Assembly (NCBI GenBank): GCA_021521415.1
Contig: JAIQDT010002830.1
Coordinates: forward strand, 124,001 to 188,000
Direction: 5' to 3'
Source of the DNA: Bidens hawaiensis
Lineage: Eukaryota; Streptophyta; Magnoliopsida; Asterales; Asteraceae
Length of the DNA stretch: 64,000 nucleotides
Part shown: piece by piece, positions 23,379-35,175 of the stretch
Numbering within the stretch: the first letter of the stretch is position 1
Layout: each line of letters opens with the position of its first letter
Position numbers and translations under genes: made by a program
The notes under the pieces: model-generated
What the model saw: the letters and a program-made list of their open reading frames with translations, nothing else
Database searches by the model: none
What the model was told of the DNA's origin: nothing

Positions 23379-25151
23379 GGTTATAACATCCCAAAGATGT
23401 TCGTAGGATCCTTATCACTATTACGCTGATTAGCCAAGGTTGAGTTTCCTCTATTCCACATGAGGAACCATTAGAAAAATATACTACTTGCCCAATTTGA
23501 TTTAGAAGTCCTTTGGCTTTTGCTTAAACTATGGAAGTTAGCGCTCTTTTAATCAGGGAGGTATGGTATATCGGATTGGATCATTACTCAACATAGATAA
23601 GGTAGTAAATTTTCGTGAAACAATTGTGTTCAACATAAATTTTGAGGTTGATGGCATGGACACGAAGGACAGGTGTCCCGAAACAAAGTGTTGATGAAAC
23701 TGCTCGTACCGGAATTCCCATCAAAGTAATTTGGTTAAAGTCAAAGTTTCTCCACTTCTAAGATCACGTGATTTGGAGATACCAAAGGAGTTACTTTAAA
23801 TGATCGAAGTGAAAAAAAAATCCAAGGTGAGAGTCAAATACATTCATTGATGATTGATGCTTTATCAAGGTTCAAAAACGGGACGAGCTCTTCCACTCCT
23901 AAACAGTGGAGTTAACCTTTCGGAATGGATAAAATGTCATTTGAACCAAACAAGTCGGTGTTATAATTATTTTAACTAAATGAAGTCCAAAATTAGGTAT
24001 CATTTTGAATATTTGGGAAATATCAAAGACTTTCCATATTTGAAATTGAAAGGAATGGTCAAAGGTTTGTTTATTTCCTCTTTATTGTTAATACCCATGA
24101 TTACAGAGGATTGTGTGTTTCCAGTCAAACGAATTATGATTACCCCAAATGGTGTTGCATCCGATAGGAGTTCAGGATAAATTAATAATGGAGATCATGA
24201 AAATTAGCTCCCATCTTCAATGAGGTTTTCTGATTATTTGAAACAAGTCAAACGTCTTCTGATGTTTGTATTTGTTTGGCCTCAAGGGACATGATATGGT
24301 TTTAGCCTAAGAGTTTGTCACTATCACTGAGAATGAGAGACGTTGTTCAACGTTAACGACGTTTAACCAAATGCAGAATGCATATCCAATGGGTTATTTA
24401 ATTGAGACTGGCCTTAACTAGTTCCAGATTTCGAAAGAAAAAAAAACATCATTAGCTAGCTCGGTCAGCAAGCTTAGTCATTAAGTCGGATGGGCATCTA
24501 ATGTATCTTATGTAGGAATACTAATCATCAGTCACAATGAAACGATTTCCCCTGCCCTCCGCTCTAGCGGGCATTGTGGTTCAAGTCCAACATCGAACAA
24601 GGCATATTTAGAAAATATCTCTCCTAACGTGAGCGGATCATTTCTAGGTCGTAAGGTAGCTCTTGTCTCCACCACTTTGGTGCGAATTACCGATTCTGTT
24701 TAAAGTGAATATAACTATGCTCAAGGTAGGAAAGTCAGTTATTGATGTCCCCAACATCAACATACCGTTAGTGTTTTTATATAGGGTGTACCGCAGCTAA
24801 CTCACCACACTAATAGCACATCTTCGGTGGTTCTCATTACCAATCCTAACCAAACTGTATTTTCCCAGTGTCAAGTGTAACTAGTAAATTTCTCTTCTCC
24901 ACTTTAGGCAAGAAAAGATGAGGATATGTTTTCCATCTAAGATAGACGAATATGAATCTATATGAATACTTTGATGGATGGTTACTCATCGTTCTTTGTG
25001 AGTTATGGATCTGAGGAGGGTTTTGATGATGAATGGTCGTTCACCAATGACTTATTCACGTTAACTATTTGGTCCTCAGTCGTGCGGTATAGGGTACCCT
25101 TGAAATAGAAATGCGTTGTTTCTTAAACTTTGTTCCTATGGACAAATAGAA
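23379..25151. other. Unassigned repeat-like sequence
   Basis: No recognisable protein on either strand; the longest ORF is 66 codons. The sequence directly precedes copy B of the 1.6-kb repeat and could be another part of the same old element. I see no LTR ends, PBS or PPT in it. Confidence 0.4.
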
Positions 25152-25531
25152 GTCATAATGAGGACACGGTTATTCGGGTTTCGTTCAAATTAAAGTTCGT
25201 CACAGGCGAAGTCATTATCGTAGGTTGATCGTCTATTGGTCAGTATGTCCATCACTTTGTTGTTTGTTCACTAGAAGAAAAGTTTAACCATATGTCTCGT
25301 CAAGGTCATACTCGCTGTTATATTGAAGTTTAGGTTTGTTTTTTATCACTTCATTATGTGTTTGCAAATTGATGGCATTAGCGGGTTCGAGCTTGAACTA
25401 AAGAAAAATTGGAAGAAATCAATTAATTTCCTTCGCGAGGGCATTCAATAATACTTAGGCTATTCGGGGTTTGACTCAAACTAGGGCGAGTCAATGCTGG
25501 TGGTTTGTATCAAATACCTGTTTGGTGTTAC
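25152..25531. repeat. 1.6-kb non-coding repeat, copy B, left part
   Basis: Corresponds to the first quarter of copy A (17990 onward), up to gtttggtgttac. The Tat element then interrupts it; the match resumes at 37658 (tataggcacataag), giving TSD GTTAC at 25527-25531 and 37653-37657. Confidence 0.8.
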
Positions 25532-26119
25532 TTTTTCGGTCAAAAATTAACAAAGTAATTTTTGATCAAATTAGTACGTGAGGTAGATTGCTTGTACGAA
25601 AACAAAGTGAACACGATGATTTAATTATGAGGGAAAAATCCCTTGATTGTGAAAATCTCTGGCACAAAAAACCCCTGGATGGTGAAAACTATCACCGTCA
25701 ATTTTATTAATAGTAAAATGGTGATTACAAGTGGTGGAGCTAATAGACAATCGAATGCTAAGTGGTACAGTAATTGCAAGTAGCTAAGTAGTGAAGTGTG
25801 TGTTCATAGTCGTATCTATCAGCTCGTTGAAATAAGAAAAAGTTACAACAAAAATTTCGAATAATCCATAAACCCTAGACTAATTCTTCCATGATTTGTT
25901 GCTTGCCCACGTTTGAGTTGACGAAGTTCAAATAATATATGTTGCAATCCCACGTTCTTATAGTCACATTAATCACGTGGTCTTATCTGCAAAACAAATA
26001 AAAATAATATAGGGCAATTGAATTAGTCAAATATCATCCTCAGAATATCAGCGTCGGCAGGATAGCTCGGAATCCTTGAATCGTAGCCAATCCTGAGGAT
26101 AAAAAATCTACACCCAACA
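25532..26119 (-). repeat. Tat element 3' LTR
   Basis: Reads TGTTGGGTGTAGA...CGAAAAA on the minus strand; the terminal CA is mutated to AA (plus-strand TT at 25532-25533, where the other LTR has TG). A purine-rich tract (minus aaattgggagaaat, 26120-26133) lies directly upstream. Confidence 0.88.
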
Positions 26120-26371
26120 ATTTCTCCCAATTTTATAGCGCGTGACAGCCGTAAAAATTTCAAATTTCAAAAACAATAATATCTCATGCTATTTGAAAGG
26201 ACGTGCACGAAGATTGAGGATAAATTATAACCGTCTTTGTGGCTTATAGTTAATCCTTAATCAATTTTTTAATTCATTATACTCTCTTCTTCGCTCCGTT
26301 ATCCAGGTCAGTCTCTCTATCTCTCTCTTGTCTTCTTAATTTTCTAAACTTTTCTTCTAATTCGAACGACA

Positions 26372-28030
26372 ATGAGGAATAGAACCCCTCGGTCGCCCAA
26401 TCCTTACTCCTTCGTAACCTCGGAAGATTTCGTCGACCAAGCTCACATCCCTGCCACTGATGAAGGCTAGTGTCTTTTTAAAGATCTCGATATTAGGTTT
26501 CTGAAAGATTTAGGCTTGTTACCTGTTGAGGCCATTATTAGACCATATGACCCTATAGTCAAGGCTGACTTCTTTTCTAAAACCTGGGTTTGCTTTTTCC
26601 ATTACCCCTTTTCGATCGGCCTTTCATATCCATTTTCTCCGCTTATTAAGAAATTCTTTGATGTCACCGGGTTCTCTTACTCCCAATTCATGCCAATGGT
26701 GTGGAGAGTCTTGGCCATAGTAGATCGATTGAATAGAACCCACGAGTTGTCCATAGGTGTGCCTGAGATAGCCGTAACCTATGACCTCCGTACACACAGA
26801 TCTTACCGCTATTGCCTTCAATCCAAATCCAGTCGCCTTTACCTAGTTCCTAAGGTGTCCGGTAGTGACTCCGATTAGAAGAAGAAATTCTTTTTCGTTC
26901 GTCGTGACTCTATTCCTGATGGAATGAGCTTGCCTGTTAAATGGGTTCACAAGGGTAGGAAATCCTTAGGATAGAATTTCGTTTTGCAAATGATTTATAT
27001 TAATATGGTTTCTTTTTTGTAGTTGTGTTTGAGGATTTGATAAGGTACAGGAAGGATACGAATCGAAGGCTCAAGGCATTATTCAAAATTCCGGCATAAG
27101 ATAGGGAATTCTGGTTAGAAGAAGAAACAGGGGAAACAAGTGTGACCGCTGCGAAGTCTCTCGAAAGTATGTCTTCTGGTAAGTATCTTGGTATTTCATA
27201 AAATTCTTAGGATTTGACTTTCTTGAGAATAACTTGATAAATCATTGTGTAGAGATGCCAAAGCCAAAGTCTTCCTTCAGCATAGTTGACCTGGACGATC
27301 TCATCGAGGATAGGACCATGGTTAAACAGGAACACTCCAAGACCCTCTCTCCAAAAGTAAGGGTTCCAACAACTCGTCAGAAGAGCGCTGCCCAAAAGAA
27401 AAGGACGGCCACCACTTCAGCTGAAACTGAGCCCTTTGTTGAGATGATCACTACCGAGGCTGTAGAGAAGTTGCAAGCTCTCGCCAACTTTCTTGGAACA
27501 GTAAGTATTTTTGTTTATCTTGAAAATAGTAATCTTCAGAGAAACTTATGTTAATTTGGGGATAACATAAAACTGATGGTTACCATCAGAGATCCCAAGA
27601 CGCTGAATTGGCTCTGAAAGAGGCCTAGGTCAAGATTGCCGATCTTCTACATGTTGCTGACATAAAGAACAAGCTTCTCAAAAATAAGGACAAAGAGATT
27701 GTGGATCTCAGAACTTCATTTGAGTTGGAGAAGACTGAGTTCATTGAAGAGACCAAGAAATCTGCAGCCACCAGTATCCTGGAGTCAATGCTCAAGATGT
27801 CAGAGGAGGTTCAAGTGAAGGGCTATGTGATGGATTCCTGGAATTCTACGGCTTGGAGGAAGAAGCTGAAGATGTTGAGGAGTGAGAAGGTTGAAGAAGC
27901 TGATGTGGCAGGTACTTCTGAGGTGATTAAGGAGACGGGTGCTAGTGAGGAGATGAAGGAAACTAAGGCTGGCGAGGTGACATAGTCGGAGAAGAAAGAG
28001 GGTGATCATGGTGAAGGTGACAAGGTTTGA
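26372..28030 (+). pseudogene. Antisense extra ORF of the Tat element, four exons, broken by stops
   Basis: Plus-strand gene opposite to gag-pol. Exons 26372-26954, 27023-27178, 27253-27500 and 27590-28030 have GT-AG introns (donors AAG/GTAGGA, CTG/GTAAGT, ACA/GTAAGT; acceptors TTTTTTGTAG, TGTGTAG, CATCAG) of 68, 74 and 89 bp. The sum is 1,428 bp, 476 codons in one frame, which strongly supports the splicing. The N-terminal half (SKTWVCFFHYPFSIGLSYPF, SQFMPMVWRVLAIVDRL, KKFFFVRRDSIPDG) resembles the putative gypsy-type transposon domain found in plant extra ORFs. The C-terminal half is a charged coiled coil with an acidic end. Premature stops: 26468, 26876, 27097, 27626 and 27983, all TAG or TAA where Gln or Trp would fit. 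Function unknown. Confidence 0.78.
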
Positions 28031-29275
28031 ACCTGCTGTTCTGGTTGTTTTGATGTGTTTCTGATGGTTGTCTGAACAATTTTTATTTTGGTTGTGTAAG
28101 GATAATATAACATGCTTAGGATAGTAGTTTGGGTGGAGGGATCCTGGTTCAGGACGAAGCCCAAACTAACTTTAATTTCCTGTTTTTGAACAATATGATG
28201 GTTCGGGTGGATGGGCTCTGTTTTGAGCGAAACCTGAATCATCTTTTCCTGCATTATGATGTTAGTATAACAACCTTTTATGACTTATATTGGTATTGTT
28301 TTCCCTGCTTGTGTTATTAAATTTTTAGAGAAAAATTTGAATCTATTAGAAATGGATTTTTTTAATAACATTTTAAGTTTAAGTCAATAAACCAATACCG
28401 AGTCATAAGGTTCATCTTATAAATAAGAGAAGTAATATGAAATATAAGATAGTTACAAATATGAAATCATACCATAATCATATAGCAACTAACTCTGATA
28501 ATGTATAGACCATTTCTTCCTCGTAATAAGATTACCTTTCAGGATGTTCCTCCAATCATAAGGATACATTGATAGACCTGCAATATTACCATTATCCTGA
28601 AAATAATTTCAGAAATTCTGGCGACAAGGCCCAAACAAACTAGCGATGAGGCCTAATCAAACTAGTGACAAGGCCTAAATAAACAGGCGACAAGGCCCTT
28701 AGAAGAGGTGAAAACCCCTTAAACCTTAGGAATAAACTGGCGACAAGGTCCTTAGAAGAGGTGAAAACCCCTTAAACCTTAGGAATAAACTGGCGATAAG
28801 GCCTTTAGAAGAGGTGAAAACCCCTTAAACCTTAGGAAATGGTACGTCTACCATAAACTTGAGATTCAAACCAATAGCTGAGGATAACGAGGTAACAAGT
28901 CACTATATTTCATGTGCTGGCCCCGTCTCTCGAACTATGGTCGAATAAACGTGCGCTACAGGTGATCTTAAGAAGAGGTGAAAACCCCTTAAACCTTAGA
29001 AGGCATTGAATAATACCTTAATTGGCGGCAAGGCCATTAGAAGCTGGCGACAAGGCCCAAATTAACTTCCTTCCATGTGGGGATATCACATATCTTCAGG
29101 CTACAAAATACTCAAATCTAGGTGAGGGGTGGGTGTTAGCCGTGCTAACACCCCTCCGATGCTTAAGTCAGTAACATGATAAAAGAATAATAATATTGAA
29201 AATGAATGAAAATGTAGATTTGAATACATACCTTAGTTGTTTAACATCACTGTTAAATTTCTCAGAATAGAAATC
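28031..29275 (-). other. Tat 3' non-coding region
   Basis: Between the end of integrase and the end of the antisense gene. AT-rich, without a supported gene. It includes the tandem repeats at 28677-28835 and scattered single copies of the ggcgacaaggcc and gaggtgaaaaccccttaaacc words to about 29060. Confidence 0.7.
28677..28835. repeat. 53-bp tandem repeat, three units
   Basis: Units 28677-28729, 28730-28782 and 28783-28835 share ggcgacaaggcc, ttagaagaggtgaaaacccc and ttaaaccttag with few changes. Part of the unit recurs at 28968-29001. Tat-lineage elements are known for such arrays in their 3' region, which can seed satellites. Confidence 0.85.
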
Positions 29276-30600
29276 TTACATAAAATATTTTTTGAGGTAG
29301 ATAGCGTTCCAAGCTCTTGGTAAGAAGTTACCTTCCAAAGTAGACAATCTGTATGCCCCCTTTCCTGCTTCTGACTCAATCAAGTAAGGACCTTCCCACT
29401 TTAGTGCAAGCTTTCCATCCGCAGGATTTGTAGTATTCTGAAAAGCTTTTCGGAGAACTAAATCCCCTTCTTGAAATATATGAACCCTGATATTCTTGTT
29501 GTAGGACTTTGTTATCTTCTGCTGATAAGAGGCCATTCTGATCTTTGCTAAATCCCTGAGTTCTTCTACTGCATCTAGATCTTCAAGTAGACTTTGAGTA
29601 TTATCTTCGGGATTTTGATGACTGACTCTGGCTGTAGGGATAACCATCTCCGTTGGGATAACTGCTTCAACTCCAAATACCAATGAGAAAGGAGTCTGAC
29701 CAGTAGCATTATTTGAAGTGGTTCTACCCACCCAAAGAACAAAAGGCAGTTCTTTGGCCCACTTTCCTTTCTTAGACCCCAACTTTTTCTTCAAGTTATT
29801 GATGATGATTTTGTTGCTTGACTCGGCCTAACCATTAGCCTGAGGATGGACAGGTGTTGAAGTGATCATCTTGAGTCCCCAACTGGCGCAGAAGTTAGTT
29901 GTTCTTTTGCCGGTGAATGTGAGCCATTGTCACACACTATCTCTACTGGGATTCCAAACCTTGTTAAGATATTGCGCTTGATGAATTAGATAACTTCTTT
30001 CTCTCTGACTTGAACACAAGATTCAGCCTCAATCCACTTCGAGAAATAATCTGTCATAGCCAGCATAAAGACTTTTCCTCCAGGAGCTCTTGGTAGCTTT
30101 CCCACAATATCCATACCCCCACTTCATGAAAGGCCAAGGGGATATAATAGGATACAAGGGTTCTGATGGCTGGTGCAAAATGTTGCTATGTCTCTAGCAT
30201 GCATCACATTTGTGGGAATAATTCATAGCATCCCTCTTCATCGTTGGCCAAAAGTATCCGGTCCTCAGGATTTTGGAGAATAGTGCTCTGCCCCCAGTGT
30301 GATTCCCACAGTATCCTTCGTGGATATCCTAAAGAACTTCTTGAGCTTCTGCCTTTTCCAAGAACCTAAGATATGGTCTGCAAGAGATTTTCTGTACAAT
30401 ATATTATTCATTATAGCATATGGGATTACCTTTGTGCGAAAAGCTCTTGGGTTTTCATCCTTGGGGATAACTCCATCCTGAATATATCTCCTGATTGGGA
30501 TAATCCAAGAATTTTCATTATCCTCAGGATCCTTGACTCTCATATCTTCATTATCTTCTAATATTTCATTGACACCTTGCTCTTCTATTGCTGGGCTCAG
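29276..30600 (-). pseudogene. Tat integrase, broken
   Basis: Zinc-binding HHCC elements are readable across frames (HEGYCGNHTG ... CDACQRHSN near 30200-30340). The core shows MDIVGKLP with the first Asp, VCDNGSQF with the second (about 29920) and NG-stop-AESSNK with the Glu (about 29820). The stop is TAG at 29828-29830, where Gln is usual. The C-terminal 172 residues are open (29276-29794): NATGQTPFSLVFGVEAVIP and WEGPYLIESEAGKGAYRL (GPY/F domain), ending KKYFM-stop at 29276. Other frameshifts lie near 29900, 30130 and 30270. There is no chromodomain, as expected of Tat. Confidence 0.85.
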
Positions 30601-30639
30601 GATGTGTATGATAGGAATCTTGACACCTTTCGGAATTCT

Positions 30640-31638
30640 GAAGGATGAAGCTAAAAATATGCTAGGGCATCTGCTTCAACATTCTCTTCTCTAGGTACCT
30701 GTGAAATATCAAACATTTCGAAACACTTTACTAGTTTTTTGACTAGCTCTAAATATTTCATTAGTTTTTCTCCTCTAAGAGTATACGAACCATTAAAATG
30801 ATTAGTTAATAATAATGAATAAACATGTACTTAAATAAACCTGATTTTCATGGTGATTGCTAGTTGTAATCCTGCTATCAAAGCTTCATATTCTGCCTCA
30901 TTGTTTGTGGCTTGGAATCCGCAGGATATGGATTGAGGTATAATGTCCCCCTGTAGCGATTTCAGCAGGATCCCAAGACCTGTTCCTCTAACATTTGAAG
31001 AACCATCAGTGTATAGAGTCCACTTATCTTTGGTTTCTTCAAGTTGTTGGACTTCCAAGTCTGCTTCTTCTTTAAGTTCACTGGTGAAATCAGCCACAAA
31101 GTCTGCTAATGCCTGGGATTTGATGGCAGTCCTAGGTTCATATGTTATATCATATGCACTCAGCTTCACAGCCCATTTTGCCATCCTACCTGACATTTCT
31201 GGTTTTCTCAAAATAGACTTAATAGGGTAATTAGTTTTAACAAGAATAGGATGAGTTTCAAAATAGTGTCTAAGTTTAGTAGATGTCATAATAAGTGCTA
31301 AAAGTAGTTTCTCAAGATAAGAATACCTGGTTTCAACATCCAATAGACTTTTACTTACATAATAGATGGGATGTTGTTGACCTTCTAGATCCTTGGCTAA
31401 AACTGCACTCACAACATTATTTTGATACGGCTAGATATAGAGATAGAGGTTCACCTTCTTCGGGTTTTACCAGTAGAGGAGCAGAAGAAAGATAAGCTTT
31501 TAAGGACATCAAAGCTTTCTCATGATTACTGGTCCATTCGAACTTCTTATTTTTCCTAAGGATATCATAAAATTCTTTTCACTTTTCTGAGGATTTGGAT
31601 ATAAATCTATTGAGCACTGATATCCTGTCAGTCAGCCT
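30640..31638 (-). pseudogene. Tat RNase H plus second (archaeal-like) RNase H, broken
   Basis: The first RNase H is read from near 31460 to 31250 (VSAVLAKDLEGQQHPIYYVS, TRYSYLEKLLLALI). A tether follows (MSGRMAKWAVKLSAYDI, KSQALADFVADFT). A second RNase H-like domain begins at about residue 130 of the open stretch with WTLYTDGSSNVRGTGLGILL (catalytic Asp in TDGS) and NNEAEYEALIAGLQLA (Glu). It continues beyond the stop at 30831 in another frame (LLLTNHFNGSY, VPREENVEADALA, ending near 30660). Two RNase H domains in this order are a mark of the Tat lineage. Frameshifts at about 31420 and 30830 and the TAA at 30831 inactivate it. Confidence 0.85.
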
Positions 31639-32556
31639 TTAAACATCCTTGACTGATGCTGGGGATTTTAGATTCAGGATAGCTTGTATCTGTTCTGGAC
31701 TTGCCTCTATCCCCCTTTTGGTGACCATGTATCCCAAGAATTTGCCAGCCTTTACTCCGAAATGGCACTTTGCAGGATTCAGCTTCATGTTATATTTGTC
31801 GAGGATATCAAATGCTGTCTTGAGATCCTGGAGGTGATCTTCATCTTTCTTGGACTTCACCACCATATCATCAAGATAGACCTCAATTGTGTCCCCTAGT
31901 TGCTCTTTGAACATCATGTTAACTAACCTCTGATAGGTCGCACCTGCATTTCTAAGTCCAAAGGGCATAGAAATATAACAATAGATACCTGTGGGAGTCA
32001 TGAAGGTTATGTCTTCTTGATCTGAGGGTTCCATTTGGATTTGCTGAAATCCTGAGAATGCGTCCATAAATGTCAGCATCTCGTGGCCGGCTGTAGCATC
32101 TACTATCGAATCTATGTGTGGTAGAGGGAATGGATCTTTAGGACAAGCTTTATTCAAGTCTGTGAAATCCACACAAACCCTCCATTTTCCATTCTTTTTC
32201 TGTACAACCACCACATTTGCTAACCATCGGGGATATTGAACTTCCCTAATCATTTTTGCCTTTAAGAGTCTTTCAACTTCATCTTGGATGATTATGTTTC
32301 TCTCAGGTGAAAACTTTTTTCTTTTTTGATGGATTGGCCTGAAAGAATTATCAATTCCAAGTTTATGTGTTATAATATCTTTGGAAATATCTGTCATATC
32401 TTCATGTTTCCATGCAAATGTTGACAGTCTCGACTTGAGGAAATCAAGCAGCTTCGACTCAACATCCTCAGGAATGCTCGTTCCTCTCAGCACTTTGACT
32501 TCAGGATCCTCGGGATAAGTAAGTACTTCTTTAATTTCTTGTTCCCTGGCCTCCAT
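31639..32556 (-). pseudogene. Tat reverse transcriptase
   Basis: An open stretch of 305 residues covers fingers and palm: YPRWLANVVVVQKKNGKWRV, CVDFTDLNKACPKDPFPLP (first catalytic Asp), MPFGLRNAGATYQRLVN, VYLDDMVVKS (YxDD active site), and FLGYMVTKRGIEASPEQI of the thumb. It is the best-preserved part of the element. A TAG at 32584-32586 separates it from the protease in the same frame, and the frame is lost after SPASVKDV at 31639. Confidence 0.92.
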
Positions 32557-32583
32557 TACGTCTCGTGCTGGCTTCTGTAATTG

Positions 32584-33459
32584 CTATGCCTGTTGAGATT
32601 TGGCAGTACACTTCATAGAAGAGGTGTAGCAATTCTTTGCATCCTGTTGATCACTGATGATTTTGATAACTCCCCACGAACTTGGGAGTTTCACACATTG
32701 GTGATAGGTGGAAGGGATTGCTTTCATGTCGTGTATCCAGGGCCTGCCTAATATAATATTGCAACAAGACAAACAGTCAATAACACAAAATTTTTGTATT
32801 TTATTTACCCCTTCGACGTATACTGGGAGTTTTATTTCCCCAATAGTGCTCTTAGTCTCTTCGCTGAATCCAACCAATACTGAGGAACTGGGAACAATCT
32901 CATCCTCAGGAATGTTCATCTTTCTCAGCACATCTAGTTGAATAATGTTAACAGAGCTTCCACCATCTACAAGGATCATGCGCACATAATGGTTAGCCAC
33001 ATATAATGTTATTACCAAACTATCATGGTGAGGATCCTGAATGTCGACTCTATCGCTTTCATCGAAGGTCATAGTCTTTGCTTGAGTGAGAATGGATGTC
33101 TTTGTTGGTCTGTCAGCCACTTCTAACTTCCTTTGATCAGCATTTCTTTTTGCAGCAGAATAAGAGGTTCCACAGATGTCAGATCCTCCGGATATGAACA
33201 GGATTGTTTTTGCATCCGTTGGTGGAGGAGTTGGCTTTTCAGAAATATTTTCAGGATTTTGTTCCTTTACCTTCTTTCGGCTAAGTAGTTATTTCAAGTG
33301 GCCTTTGCTGAGAAGATAGCTAATCTCCTTTCTGGGTGCAATGCAATCCTCAGTCAAGTGCCCAAAATCTTTGTGGAAGGCGCACCATTTTGATTTGTCT
33401 TTGTAGGTTCCTTGTTTCTCCATCTTCCCTGGCCACCTGGCTTTTTCACCTAAATCCTG
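32584..33459 (-). pseudogene. Tat gag zinc-knuckle end and aspartic protease
   Basis: From 33459 the minus strand reads the Tat-type knuckle WCAFHKDFGHLTEDC (about 33345-33390), then linker, then protease: VRMILVDGGSSVNIIQLDVL with the catalytic Asp in D-G-G-S-S, and NIILGRPWIHDMKAIPSTYH. The TAG at 32584-32586 ends it in frame with RT. A stop within the linker near 33287 also breaks it. The solo LTR at 33460-35170 separates it from the rest of gag. Confidence 0.85.
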
Positions 33460-35170
33460 TGATGTGTGTCTAACGATGCTCTCACAACTAAGCTTTAAAT
33501 TTATTAAACGAAATTCCTAAAGAATCCACACAAAACCGGCAAGTGTACCAATCACTAATAGTATAGCACTAAGGAAGTCCGAGTGTCGAACACAAGGACA
33601 CGTGAACACGTATCTAATACTTAACCCTAAATAAGACTCCCCTAAGAATAATATATTTTAAATTGATTTTTATATTATTAAATACTTAACCTAACTTAAT
33701 TTAATTAACTTAAAAGACTTAATTTAACTTAACTAAACTCTTAACAAAACTTGGAAACTTAACTGCAATCGGAGAAAACGTCTACCTAGGTAAGAATCAT
33801 ATTGAAGGTATAATAAGATAATGGATTGAGAATTCTCACGACACCGATTCCTAAGGATGACACAACTAAGGTTCACTCAAGAAAGCTAGATCACCTCTCA
33901 GTCTCACTAACAAACTCTAACTTACACTTAGTTGATTTTAAGAACAAACCGAGAAACGATTTGTTAAAGTGCTCTAATGTCGACTCTCCTCTCGGTCTCA
34001 CCGACAAACTACCCTAATGGAGACGAATACTACGCAACCAAGGATAGAGGAACAATTTAGTTTAACTTAAACTAGATCAACTAATCGCTCAAAACCCAAA
34101 CCCGATAAGAACCAAACCCGCTCTCGCGCGATCTTAATTCTAACAAGTAAAAGCTAAGAGACGACCTTACTTCCTATCACCTCTCGGTCTCTAAGAAGGT
34201 GTTCACCCGCTGATTATATTCAATTAAAACACTCACTTAAACCTTACGGTTGATCACCCCGCAAACAAACCCTAAACACTAAGTAAAGAATTCTAACAAG
34301 CAACAATCAATCAAAACGTATTCAATTAATCAAAGAAAGAGGTATATGAGTGTAATTAATAAATTCACAGCCACTAAACACAACCTAATTCAATATTAAA
34401 CCAAACTTTTCATTAACAATTCAAGCCATGATAATCAACAATCCATATTACTCATTAAAACCTAACAATATTCATCTAACCTAGGTAGAACTAACAAGTT
34501 TAGCCGAACATGATATTTGGACAGCAGCTATACATCAAAGTAAACATCATATAACTCAACATAAACAAAATTAAAATCATTCAAGAATCAATTTCAATCA
34601 AGCACAAGTCAATCTTCAAGTTACTTGCAAAACAATTCAAGTTAAAGATCAAAATTAACTAGTTATGAATCTTGAACAAGAACATAAAGTTTATGGATGA
34701 ATACTTAAGATATATGGCTGAGTTTCTTGATGAATATGGTCCCTAGCTGCTGTACCAAGTTGTCCTAAGCCTCCTTCTTCTTCACTTGGTCACACAAGAT
34801 GCAAAAACGACTTTCTTTGAAACCCTAGATGCTGCCAAACGGAAGTTTTATGGCTGGTTGATGCTGATTTCGGGATTTAGGGGCTGTTAGGGTTCTTTTT
34901 TCTTTTGTTTAATTAATATATTATGCATGTAAGGCTTCTAACTTGTGGGCTTGGGTCGGGCCTTGAGTTGTAGTCTTCAAAGTTGCTCAAATAAGCCCCT
35001 AGAGTCTTCAAACTTGCCACTTTTATTCATTAAAACTCATAACCTACAAGTAAACATCCATCTTTGTAAAATTAAGCAAAAACAAGCTAAACCTCTTAAT
35101 AATTAAACTAAAAAGCAATTAAATCATGATAAAACGATAAGGAAATTAAGTTGTGTTTTACAACACATCA
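33460..35170 (-). repeat. Solo LTR, Athila/Tat-related, minus orientation
   Basis: Begins TGATGTG and ends CACATCA (7-bp inverted ends) and is flanked by perfect TSDs TCCTG (33455-33459, 35171-35175). It carries, in reverse complement, the conserved segment GTTCGACACTCGGACTTCC (33574-33592) and CACTTGCCGG seen near the end of the LTR at 10093-11860. It interrupts the Tat gag-pol frame and is younger than that element. No genes inside. Confidence 0.9.
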
Positions 35171-35175
35171 TCCTG

